Part shown: positions 1-7,476 of the stretch, piece by piece
Position numbering within the stretch: the first letter of the stretch is position 1
Layout of the letters: the number at the start of each line of letters is the position of its first letter
Assembly: GCA_043736395.1 (NCBI GenBank)
Contig: JAYTCQ010000001.1
Coordinates: forward strand, 1-30,648
From: JAFDVL01 sp043736395
GTDB lineage: Bacteria; Acidobacteriota; Blastocatellia; RBC074
Direction: 5' to 3'
DNA: 30,648 bases
The notes under the pieces: model-generated
Database searches by the model: none
What the model was told of the DNA's origin: nothing
What the model saw: only the letters and a program-made list of their open reading frames with translations
Position numbers and translations under genes: made by a program

Positions 1-129
1 TACATTTTTGTCTTCAGTTGGTTGGATATTCGCTCTTGAAAAATTTCTTTTGTCACTCATTAAGTAGGCAGTTGCTCCCGCTGCAATGATTGATCCTCCG
101 ACCACGCCGATAAATTTTCTTCGATTCAT
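1..129 (-). CDS. Tat-exported protein, N-terminal fragment (runs off the window)
   Basis: Reading leftward from an ATG at 127-129 gives 43 codons that stay open to base 1, so only the N-terminus is present. It begins MNRRKFIGVVGGSIIAAG: a twin-arginine motif (RRKFI) and then a short Gly/Ala-rich hydrophobic stretch, as in Tat signal peptides of cofactor-containing exported enzymes. A clear Shine-Dalgarno (AGAGG) lies just upstream of the ATG. It is the third gene of a leftward unit, 28 bases after the small membrane protein. The mature domain is outside the window. An Acg-like nitroreductase or another redox enzyme would suit the signal and context, but this is a guess. Confidence 0.75.
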   Translation of the reverse strand, partial: MNRRKFIGVVGGSIIAAGATAYLMSDKRNFSRANIQPTEDKNV

Positions 130-157
130 AATTCCTCTTTGCATTTCAAAAATTGAC

Positions 158-508
158 TTACGGTGTGGCACTAAAATTTCCGTACCCCAAAATTACAACG
201 ATGAGAATTATGACATTGGCGATGGTGCCGAATTTCGCATCCTGCCAGGAAAGAAAAATTACGAGCTGAGAGATGACAATTGCGGCTAAAGCAATCATCC
301 ACCACCAATCTTTTCTCAACAGATAGGTGGGAATACTCGCCGAAAAGAGTAACGCGGCAACCAGCCAGGCCATTCCTTGAAGTTTGGAAATTGGTTGTGT
401 CAGTTGACTCATTTCGGCGAAACCGAAGGCCTTGGCAAAACCCATTAAATGGATCAATCCATGAATAGCGACGAAGAAAGAAAAAAGTATTTTTATCGTG
501 GTTCCCAT
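158..508 (-). CDS. small four-helix membrane protein, unknown function
   Basis: A 116-residue, very hydrophobic protein with four predicted membrane helices (about residues 5-25, 43-62, 68-88 and 93-111). The first helix carries the HGLIHLMGFAKAF motif seen in a family of small uncharacterised bacterial membrane proteins. The ATG at 506-508 is preceded by GAGGG. It lies between the DUF2867-like gene (58 bases upstream) and the Tat-signal gene and is probably cotranscribed with both. There are no catalytic motifs, and no function can be assigned. Two overlapping frames in the same place are shadows. Confidence 0.75.
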   Translation of the reverse strand: MGTTIKILFSFFVAIHGLIHLMGFAKAFGFAEMSQLTQPISKLQGMAWLVAALLFSASIPTYLLRKDWWWMIALAAIVISQLVIFLSWQDAKFGTIANVIILIVVILGYGNFSATP

Positions 509-566
509 TGGTCAATTCCCTCAAAGATTTCACCTGAAATATTGGTCACTATTCAGGTGACGTAGA

Positions 567-1181
567 TCAGACTTCTACCCCTATTTTTGAAGGAATTTGT
601 GGTGCCGAAAAACGTTCATCCCAATTTCGCTTAATGGTTTTCCTGACCGCCGGGTAGATCACCCACTTCAGGATCGGTGAAACCAACGCCATATAAATCG
701 GCGTTCGCCAGTTGAGTTTTTTGACATAAATCGCGACGTACAGGTCATAGCCATCCGCTTTTTCTTCTGTCGCTAAAACCCAAAAACAATGCACTGTTCG
801 ATTGATAATCTCGAACAGGATTTCGTTGTCGTAGCAATAGAGAATGGTGTTGATCCCTTCGACCTGACCAACGGGAATGATTGATTTATTTCGCTCTTCT
901 GCGGTCAACCGGGAAAGCCACGAATTATTGTTCACCATTTCCGGTACGTCATCCCATCGCAAAATTTTGCCGATCAATCCGCGCAGCCAAAATAATGTAT
1001 TTGTGACGAAACCAAATTTGAATTCTTGCGCCTGATTCAACCCGGTCATTCGATAAATTTCGTCCATCTTCATTCGTTTATTTCCACCGCGCAGGTCAAT
1101 GAAATCCAAACTGTGAATCGGGATTCCCACTAGAAATTTGTGCGCCTTTAACGGGATTCGACTAAAATTATTTATCTTCAT
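567..1181 (-). CDS. DUF2867-like protein
   Basis: A 204-residue soluble protein. The C-terminal part, with an aromatic-rich beta region (HCFWVLATEEKADGYDLYVAIYVKKLNW) followed by a helix ending in VIYPAVRKTIKRNWDERF, resembles DUF2867 proteins, whose function is unknown. DUF2867 domains sometimes follow an NAD-binding SDR domain; here the domain stands alone. The ATG at 1179-1181 has only a weak ribosome-binding site (GAAAG). It is the first annotated gene of the leftward unit. The likely start of its transcript is about 280 bases upstream, at the sigma-54 promoter at 1470-1485, so its leader would contain the whole foldback repeat. Confidence 0.65.
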   Translation of the reverse strand: MKINNFSRIPLKAHKFLVGIPIHSLDFIDLRGGNKRMKMDEIYRMTGLNQAQEFKFGFVTNTLFWLRGLIGKILRWDDVPEMVNNNSWLSRLTAEERNKSIIPVGQVEGINTILYCYDNEILFEIINRTVHCFWVLATEEKADGYDLYVAIYVKKLNWRTPIYMALVSPILKWVIYPAVRKTIKRNWDERFSAPQIPSKIGVEV

Positions 1182-1204
1182 ATGCTTTCAGGGTTTCTAT
1201 TTTA

Positions 1205-1430
1205 TAGACCACGGATTTTGCGAATGTTACGGGTTTACGCGGGTCTGAATTGTCTGAACCACGGAGAACACGGAGCGCACGGAGTTTTTTGAGATCAGTG
1301 GGAAATGTCAGTCGAGCGGACAGTCTGATGCAGATGGTCGCCCATTTCTCCGTGTCCTCCGTGCTCCGTGGTTTCAGATCCGCGTAAACCCGTAACATTC
1401 GCAAAATCCGTGGTCTATTCTTCTGTCTTA
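1205..1430. repeat. long foldback (inverted) repeat, copy 1
   Basis: The outer arms are 44 bases each (1205-1248 and 1374-1417) and are reverse complements with a single mismatch; both contain ACGGGTTTACGCGG. An inner pair, 1257-1284 and 1348-1374, built from ACACGGAG units, is also largely complementary and leaves a loop of about 63 bases. After the right arm, TTCTGTCTTA (1421-1430) is shared with the copy at 11901-12000 except for one base, which suggests that the element ends near 1430. It has no transposase. It lies in the predicted leader of the DUF2867 unit and could form a very strong RNA hairpin. Confidence 0.9.
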
Positions 1431-1469
1431 CCTTCATGCCTTTGGGCTTAAGACCCGATATTTTTCATT

Positions 1470-1485
1470 GGCAAATCGCATTCCA
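1470..1485 (-). promoter_or_regulatory. sigma-54 promoter for the DUF2867 unit
   Basis: Read on the minus strand the bases are TGGAATGCGATTTGCC. The -24 GG and the -12 GC are separated by exactly ten bases and the -12 box is a full TTGC. The predicted transcription start is near 1459, about 280 bases before the DUF2867 start codon. The promoter faces away from the one at 1595-1610 and would share the sites at 1516-1553 with it. Confidence 0.65.
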
Positions 1486-1515
1486 AATCTCCAGCCTTGT
1501 ATTTTCAAGTTTCTA

Positions 1516-1553
1516 TTGGGGAAAACTACGCTTCCAGGTGGGGGATAATCCGC
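1516..1553. promoter_or_regulatory. candidate enhancer sites between two divergent sigma-54 promoters
   Basis: Two GGGGA-centred boxes, TTGGGGAAAACTACGC (1516-1531) and GTGGGGGATAATCCGC (1538-1553), have starts 22 bases apart, about two helical turns. They resemble the boxes upstream of the other sigma-54 promoters in this window (best form GTGGGGAAATTCTCAC). Their centres are about 75-100 bases upstream of the rightward start and 65-85 bases upstream of the leftward one, a usual placing for bacterial enhancer-binding proteins. The protein that binds is unknown. Confidence 0.5.
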
Positions 1554-1594
1554 TTTTGTAGAGTCGGCGGCACCTGGATTTCATTTCTTTGGCT

Positions 1595-1610
1595 TGGCAC
1601 CCGTCTTGCA
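1595..1610 (+). promoter_or_regulatory. sigma-54 promoter for the DUF883/formate dehydrogenase unit
   Basis: The bases TGGCACCCGTCTTGCA match the sigma-54 consensus (TGGCAC, five bases, TTGCA) at every conserved position. This is the best promoter in the window. The predicted transcription start is near 1621, giving a 37-base leader before the ATG at 1658 with AGAGG as ribosome-binding site. Confidence 0.85.
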
Positions 1611-1657
1611 GTTGCTTCTCTATCAAAGAATTATTTTGAATAAAAAGAGGTAATACA

Positions 1658-1978
1658 ATGCAAACAAGCGCAGTGAAACAAGCAGTCAAAACAGGCGCAA
1701 AAATAGCGCAAATTGGAATTGAAGCAGAGCGGTTGAAAGATACCGTGACGCACGCCGTAGAGGACAGTGTCAAAGCCGCCCAACGTGCCGCCAAACATGG
1801 CCGCTACGCCGTCGAAGATTTCGTGGATGAAGCGACCTATTCCGTCAAACGGCATCCGTTGCAATCCATCGGCATTACCGTCGGCATTGGCTTCGCACTT
1901 GGCACGATGTTCGGCTTGGCTTTATCGCGGGTGAAGCTCTCCAACAGTAGTTGCTGTGCGGAAGAGTCAAAGTCGTAG
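1658..1978 (+). CDS. DUF883/YqjD-like membrane-anchored protein
   Basis: A 106-residue protein. Residues 1-65 are charged, Ala/Lys-rich and predicted helical. Then comes RHPLQSIGITVGIGFALGTMFGLALSR (residues 65-91), the C-terminal anchor with a glycine-zipper look that is typical of the DUF883/ElaB/YqjD family. Family members in Escherichia coli are inner-membrane proteins that associate with ribosomes in stationary phase; the same role here is inference. The tail carries two adjacent cysteines (SSCCAEESKS). The ATG at 1658 has AGAGG upstream. It is first in a unit with the formate dehydrogenase gene, 28 bases downstream, under the sigma-54 promoter at 1595-1610. Confidence 0.8.
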   Translation: MQTSAVKQAVKTGAKIAQIGIEAERLKDTVTHAVEDSVKAAQRAAKHGRYAVEDFVDEATYSVKRHPLQSIGITVGIGFALGTMFGLALSRVKLSNSSCCAEESKS

Positions 1979-2006
1979 GACAAATCACAACTCAGAGGTT
2001 GCGTAC

Positions 2007-4682
2007 ATGGTGCGTGCTACGATCAATTTTCATACGCACGAATTTGCCGAAAATATTTCCATCCTGACTGCTTTGCAGGCAATCAACATCGAAGTGCCGA
2101 CGCTGTGCAACGATGAACGTTTGCAGGCCTGCGGCAGTTGTCGGATGTGCGAAGTTAACGTGCAAGGCATCACGCATCCGGTGGCTTCGTGCGTGACTGC
2201 CTTGACTGATGGCATGGTAATTGAAACGCACGCGCCGGAATTAGAACGCGAACGACGCGCGTTACTAAAAATGGAAGCCGAACATTATCCCGCCGACGTC
2301 GTCACAAAATTTCCTGACAAACCTTTGCATCGTTGGTTGTTGCATTACGATTTAGTCAACGATTGCCTGGGCACGCACCAGCCCGAATTGCTGGATGACG
2401 CGCATCCTTACATCAACGTAGACATGTCGCAGTGCATCACGTGTTATCGCTGCGTGCGCATTTGCGAAGACTTGCAAGGCCAATTTGTCTGGCGCGAAGA
2501 AAATCGTGGAGCAGAGACGCGCATCGTGCCGGATTCAGGCACTACATTGCGTGATAGTTCATGTGTAAGCTGCGGCGCGTGCGTGGACACATGCCCGACA
2601 GGTGCGCTCGAAGACAAATTTATTTTGCAGCACGGCACGCCGGACGCGTGGACGAAAACGACTTGCCCGTATTGCGGCACGGGCTGCGAAATGTTAGTCG
2701 GGACAAAAAATAATCGAATGATCACAGTGAAGCCCGCGAATGATGCGCCTGTCAGCAAAGGTCATCTGTGCGTCAAAGGAAGATATGCACACGATTTTGT
2801 GTATGCTGATGATCGCGTGACTGCGCCCATGATTCGTGAAAATGGCAATTGGAAAAATGTTTCGTGGGACGAAGCGATCAAATTCACGGCTGAAAAATTA
2901 CAAATGATTTTAGCGCGTGACGGAGCCGACAGTATTGGCGTACTGGGTTCGGCGCGCGCGACCAACGAAGAAAATTATTTGTCGCAAAAATTCGCCCGAG
3001 TTGTACTCGGCACCAATAACGTCGATTGTTGCGCCCGCGTCTGTCACGCGCCTACCGCCGCCGCAATGAAATTAATGCTCGGCACAGGCGCAGCGACGAA
3101 TTCTTTCGACGATATTGAGCTGGCAAAAACAATTCTGATTTGTGGCTGCAATCCTACCGAAAATCATCCCATCATCGGCGCGCGCATCAAACAAGCTGCG
3201 ATCAAAGGCGCAAAGCTGATTGTGATTGATCCGCGCAAAATTGAGTTAACGGAATATGCCGCAGTTCATTTGCAACTGCGACCCGGTACGAACGTGCCAC
3301 TCTTCAATGCGCTGGCCTACACGATCATCGAAGAAAATTTATACGACGAAATTTTCATTGCTGAACGTGTCGCTGAATGGCCTGAATACAAAGCCTTCAT
3401 CCAAAATTTTGCGCCAGAACAAGTGGCAGAAATTTGTGGCGTAGACGCTTCATTAATTCGTGAAGCCGCGCGTTTGTACGCAAATAATAAGCCTTCGCTC
3501 AGCGTGCATGGATTAGGAATGACCGAGCATACGCAAGGCACAGAAGGCGTGATGAGCATCGTGAATCTGGCTTTGCTCACGGGCAATATTGGCAAAAAAG
3601 GTGCGGGCGTGAATCCGTTGCGTGGGCAAAATAATGTGCAAGGCTCCGCGCACATGGGCTGCGAACCAAATAATTTGACGGGCTTTGTTTCACTGGCTGA
3701 TGGCAAAGAATTATTTGAGCGTGTATGGCAATCGTCATTGCCTGAAAACAAAGGCTTGAATCTCCTGCAAATGATGGATGCGGCGGCGGCAGGCAAATTA
3801 AAAGCGTTGTGGGCAATTGGCTACGATATTTTGTTGACGAATGCGAACGCCCACACAACGCGGGCGGCGATGAAAAATTTAGAGCTTGTGATTGTGCAGG
3901 ATATGTTCATGAACGAGACGGCCAAAGAATTCGGCACCGTGTTTTTCCCGGCGGCTTCGTCGTTTGAAAAAGACGGCACGTTTATGAATGCGGAGCGCCG
4001 CGTCCAACGTGTGCGCAAAGCGATTGATTCTTTGGGCGAGTCAAAATCCGATTGGGAAATTATTTGCAGTGTCGCGCGCGCAATGGGCAAAGGCGAATTT
4101 TTTGCGTTTCAATCCGCTGAAGAAATTTGGAACGAAGTGCGCGCCGTGTGGACTGTGGGCAGCGGCATCAGCTACGAACGCATTGAAAAATCAGGCTTGC
4201 AATGGCCTTGCCCCAATGAAAATCATCCCGGCACTACAATGCTGCATAAAGAAACTTTTCCGATTGGAAAAAAAGCGGCGTTGCGGCGGATCGAATATCA
4301 TGCGACCACAGAAACAACTACCGAAGAATTTCCTATGCTCCTGGTCACGGGGCGCACGCTCTATCATTTCAATGCGGGCACAATGACAATGCGGACAGAA
4401 AATACGAAATTACGTAAGACTGATTATCTTGATATTTCAGCAGTTGATGCGGAACATTTTGCATTGCAGGAAGGCGAACAAGTTCGTGTCATTAGCCGTT
4501 ACGGCGAAGCTGTTTTACCGCTTAAAATCAATGCGTCGGTCAAGCCGGGCGAATTGTTCACGACGTTTCATAACCCTGCGATTTTTCTGAATCACCTCAC
4601 CAGTCAACAACGCGATGGATATGTGGGGGCGCCCGAATACAAAGTCACCGCCGTAAAAATCGAACCATTGATTTCTCATTAG
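2007..4682 (+). CDS. fdhA: molybdenum formate dehydrogenase, alpha subunit (Cys type)
   Basis: 891 residues from the ATG at 2007, which has AGAGGT nine bases upstream; a longer frame opens at 1956 but overlaps the previous gene and has no ribosome-binding site. Domains in order: a [2Fe-2S] ferredoxin domain (Cys34, 45, 48, 62); two [4Fe-4S] motifs (Cys143/146/149/153 and 186/189/192/196); the molybdopterin [4Fe-4S] site (Cys220/223/227/255); the catalytic domain with RVCH (Cys346, codon TGT, so not selenocysteine) in a region much like E. coli FdhF; and a dinucleotide-binding domain from about 770 to the end. The family oxidises formate to CO2 or runs in reverse. The NuoG-like His-Cys3 cluster region (about residues 85-115) has no cysteines. 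No beta, gamma or NADH-binding subunit lies nearby, so its electron partner is unknown. It ends ten bases from the convergent ATPase remnant. Confidence 0.93.
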   Translation: MVRATINFHTHEFAENISILTALQAINIEVPTLCNDERLQACGSCRMCEVNVQGITHPVASCVTALTDGMVIETHAPELERERRALLKMEAEHYPADVVTKFPDKPLHRWLLHYDLVNDCLGTHQPELLDDAHPYINVDMSQCITCYRCVRICEDLQGQFVWREENRGAETRIVPDSGTTLRDSSCVSCGACVDTCPTGALEDKFILQHGTPDAWTKTTCPYCGTGCEMLVGTKNNRMITVKPANDAPVSKGHLCVKGRYAHDFVYADDRVTAPMIRENGNWKNVSWDEAIKFTAEKLQMILARDGADSIGVLGSARATNEENYLSQKFARVVLGTNNVDCCARVCHAPTAAAMKLMLGTGAATNSFDDIELAKTILICGCNPTENHPIIGARIKQAAIKGAKLIVIDPRKIELTEYAAVHLQLRPGTNVPLFNALAYTIIEENLYDEIFIAERVAEWPEYKAFIQNFAPEQVAEICGVDASLIREAARLYANNKPSLSVHGLGMTEHTQGTEGVMSIVNLALLTGNIGKKGAGVNPLRGQNNVQGSAHMGCEPNNLTGFVSLADGKELFERVWQSSLPENKGLNLLQMMDAAAAGKLKALWAIGYDILLTNANAHTTRAAMKNLELVIVQDMFMNETAKEFGTVFFPAASSFEKDGTFMNAERRVQRVRKAIDSLGESKSDWEIICSVARAMGKGEFFAFQSAEEIWNEVRAVWTVGSGISYERIEKSGLQWPCPNENHPGTTMLHKETFPIGKKAALRRIEYHATTETTTEEFPMLLVTGRTLYHFNAGTMTMRTENTKLRKTDYLDISAVDAEHFALQEGEQVRVISRYGEAVLPLKINASVKPGELFTTFHNPAIFLNHLTSQQRDGYVGAPEYKVTAVKIEPLISH

Positions 4683-4692
4683 ATTACTTGCA

Positions 4693-5115
4693 TCACGCAC
4701 GATTACTAGTATGTGTGAGAGCTTTGCGGAGTTCTTCCAGTCCGAAGAAAATCAGCGGGAAGGTAGCGAGCATTGCCCAATGATTCCAGCCCAGCGGTGC
4801 GAGCCCAAACACTTGCGCCAGGGTCGGCTGATAAATCAATAACAACAATAATCCGACTTCAACCAATACCCCAACCAGCAGCAAACGATTGCTGAACCAT
4901 CCCAGTTTCAGACTTGACTGAGAAGCGCTGCGACAAGCAAAGACATTCCCAATTTGACACGCGACGATCCCGGCAAACGTCATTGTCGTGGCCGTCAAAT
5001 AGAGCGAGCCGCTGGCTTCCATTTCCATTGCCGGACGCCATCCCGTCAACCAGTACGCATAAAAAAATGCCGTCAATGAAAGCACCGCTTCAATCATTCC
5101 CAACCAACCGTACGC
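4693..5115 (-). pseudogene. C-terminal part of the P-type ATPase, cut off by an in-frame TGA
   Basis: Directly after the TGA at 5116-5118, the same frame continues for 140 residues, AYGWLGMIEAVLSLTAFF onward. It holds the last four membrane helices (M7-M10) of a P2-type ATPase, including TMTFAGIVACQIGNVFACR, a stretch usual in this family, and ends at a TAA at 4693-4695. There is no ribosome-binding site or ATG at its start; the first usable start would be TTG at 5103. It is best read as the rest of the gene upstream. The total with the upstream part would be about 923 residues, normal for the family. The family usually has Arg at the stop position, so a CGA-to-TGA transition is likely. Confidence 0.85.
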
Positions 5116-7464
5116 TCACAATAACGTCGGCCAATTCAGTAAACGCTCATTGCGTGAACGAGGTTTGCGACGCATCACATCAGGTTCCGGCACTTCCATC
5201 CCCAACGCTAACGCTGGCAGTAAGTCTGTGCCTAAATCTACGGCTAAGATTTGCATAACGGTGAGCGGCAGCGGAATGTGTAACAGTCCATACGCGAGAA
5301 ACGGAATCAGTTCAGGAATATTGCTGGCAAAAATATACGTTACAAATTTTCGAATGTTGTCATAGACGGCGCGGCCTTCTTCAATCGCGGCGACGATGCT
5401 TGCAAAGTTATCATCGGTCAAAATCATGTCAGCGGCTTCGCGTGCGACGTCGGTTCCGACGACCCCCATCGCGACACCAATGTCAGCACGCTTCAGCGCC
5501 GGAGCGTCATTCACTCCATCGCCGGTGACAGCGACAACTTCGCCGCGTTTTTGGTACGCGATGACCAATCGCAGCTTGTGTTCAGGCGTTGTGCGTGCGA
5601 ACAGCAAATCTGGCTGCGTCAGCAATTCAGACAAAGCGCTGTCTGACATTTGTTCCAATTTATCTCCGGTCACAACCTGTGGCGGATTGAGATGCAATCC
5701 AATTTCACGTCCAATGGCCGCCGCCGTGATGCCGTCATCGCCTGTGACCATTACCACTTTGACACCGGCGTTATGACAATCAATCAGGGCGGAAGGCACT
5801 TCGTCACGGGGCGGGTCTTCCATCCCGATCAAGCCCAGCAAAATTAAGTCGCGTTCAATTTCTTCGCTCCGCCAGCCCTCGAATTCTTCACGCTTTTCAT
5901 TGATGGAACGTTTGGCGACAGCGAGGACACGCAATCCACGCCGCGCCATCACATTATGCGCGTGCTGGAATTTCTCTTGCTCTACAGTGTCCATCGGAAT
6001 AATTCTGTCGCCGAAATTTACCTGCGTGCAATGCGGTAACATCTCGCTGGGCGCGCCTTTGACACACGCTACCGAAAGTCCATCAAAATTCTGAATCGTA
6101 GTCATCCGCTTGCGTGTTGAATCGAATGGCAATTCCGTAATGCGCGAATTTTTTTTGAGGGTCGCCTCCGTCAATCCGGCTTTGGCTGCAGCCACTAAAA
6201 TTGCAGCTTCGGTGGGATCGCCGATCACCTGCCAGCGCTTGCGTTCACGATCCAAAGGCAACAGCCGCGCATCGCAACACAAAGCCGCTACACGCAATAG
6301 CTCCAAAACAAATTCGTCGGTTGCGCCATTTGGCAGCAATGATTCAACCGTGCCATAGGGTTCGTAGCCGATCCCGCCAACACCGTAACTTTTTCCACCG
6401 GTCCACAATTCCCGGACGGTCATTTCATTTTCGGTGAGCGTACCGGTTTTGTCGGTCAGAATAATGGTTGTCGCGCCCAATGTTTCGACCGCCGAAAGCC
6501 GCTTCACTAAAGCCTGTCTCGCAGCCATCCGGCGGACGCTCATGGCTAACGCCAACGTCAGCGTCGGCAACAAACCTTCAGGCACATTCGCGACAATAAT
6601 TCCAAGTGCAAAGATAAAACTGGTCGTGAGCGACAACCCGGCCAACAGGCTGCCAATGAGAAAAAATGTGAGACCACAGCCTAGCGCCAAAAATGTGACC
6701 AGACGGGTAACACGGTGCAATTCGATTTGTAGCGGGCTGGCGCGTTCGGTCTGAACATTTGTCAACTGGGCGATCCGACCAAATTCAGTGTTTCCACCCG
6801 TCGCAAAAACGATTGCTTCGCCGCGACCGCTGGCAACATTCGTTCCTGCGAAGACAAGATTTGCCAGGCTCGCCATTGCGCGTCCGTCGGTTGTGACGAT
6901 TTCTGCGGTGCGTGGGACGGGGCGCGATTCACCTGTGAGCGCGGAAATATCTACGCGTAATCGTTCGGCTTTGATGATGCGGGCATCGGCGGGAATCGCG
7001 GCGCCTTCGGCAAGTAGCAAGATGTCGCCGGGAACAACATCAGCGGAATAAATTCGCCGTTCCAAATTGTCGCGACGTACCGTGACCTGATGCGGCAACA
7101 AAGCAGCTAACGCTTCGGCAGCGCGTTCAGCCTGATATTCCTGCCAAAAACTAAAGATTCCATTGATCAAAATCACCGCCACGATCGCCCACGTAAGTTG
7201 TGGCATTCCAACAATCCACGCAAGACCAGCCGCCGCCCACAGCAATAACGCGAAGAGATGAATAAAATTTGCGAGCAATTCCCGCGACCAGTGACGATGT
7301 ACCGCACCGGGCAAGGAGTTCGCGCCGTATTGCTTCTGACGAATTTTCACCTGTGCTTCATTTAAACCCAAAACAGACGAATCCAGCGCAGCGAATACGG
7401 CTTCCGTTTCACTTTTCGCCCAAGTAGAAGGTGCGTTTTTATTGCCTGGCTGAAATTCTTTCAT
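5116..7464 (-). CDS. P2-type cation-transporting ATPase, truncated after helix M6
   Basis: 782 residues from the ATG at 7464 (AGGT upstream; 12 bases after the adaptor gene). It has the complete catalytic part: actuator motif TGES (177-180), helix M4 with VPEGL (294-298), phosphorylation site DKTGTLT (Asp338), nucleotide-binding KGAP (469-472), hinge TGDGVNDAP (647-655), and M5-M6 with SNIPELIPF and DLGTDLLPA. The last two are closer to Na/K-ATPase-like P2 pumps than to heavy-metal P1B pumps, so Ca, Na, K or Mg are possible substrates. The frame stops at TGA (5116-5118) and then continues in the same frame with M7-M10. Unless the stop is read through, the product lacks four helices and is probably inactive. 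It is the last gene of the four-gene ABC unit. Confidence 0.92.
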   Translation of the reverse strand: MKEFQPGNKNAPSTWAKSETEAVFAALDSSVLGLNEAQVKIRQKQYGANSLPGAVHRHWSRELLANFIHLFALLLWAAAGLAWIVGMPQLTWAIVAVILINGIFSFWQEYQAERAAEALAALLPHQVTVRRDNLERRIYSADVVPGDILLLAEGAAIPADARIIKAERLRVDISALTGESRPVPRTAEIVTTDGRAMASLANLVFAGTNVASGRGEAIVFATGGNTEFGRIAQLTNVQTERASPLQIELHRVTRLVTFLALGCGLTFFLIGSLLAGLSLTTSFIFALGIIVANVPEGLLPTLTLALAMSVRRMAARQALVKRLSAVETLGATTIILTDKTGTLTENEMTVRELWTGGKSYGVGGIGYEPYGTVESLLPNGATDEFVLELLRVAALCCDARLLPLDRERKRWQVIGDPTEAAILVAAAKAGLTEATLKKNSRITELPFDSTRKRMTTIQNFDGLSVACVKGAPSEMLPHCTQVNFGDRIIPMDTVEQEKFQHAHNVMARRGLRVLAVAKRSINEKREEFEGWRSEEIERDLILLGLIGMEDPPRDEVPSALIDCHNAGVKVVMVTGDDGITAAAIGREIGLHLNPPQVVTGDKLEQMSDSALSELLTQPDLLFARTTPEHKLRLVIAYQKRGEVVAVTGDGVNDAPALKRADIGVAMGVVGTDVAREAADMILTDDNFASIVAAIEEGRAVYDNIRKFVTYIFASNIPELIPFLAYGLLHIPLPLTVMQILAVDLGTDLLPALALGMEVPEPDVMRRKPRSRNERLLNWPTLL

Positions 7465-7476
7465 CAATAACCTGTC

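Noticed and set aside
1258..1374. Repeated ACACGGAG units as a CRISPR or tandem array
   Set aside because: The units form the inner stem of the foldback repeat; there are no regular repeats with spacers.
3042..3044. Selenocysteine in the formate dehydrogenase active site
   Set aside because: The codon is TGT, so the enzyme is the cysteine form.
4683..4692. Terminator between the convergent formate dehydrogenase and ATPase genes
   Set aside because: Only ten bases separate them, with no hairpin and T-tract.
5116..5118. TGA as a selenocysteine codon in the P-type ATPase
   Set aside because: No P-type ATPase uses selenocysteine at this place; relatives have Arg, and CGA-to-TGA is a simple point change.
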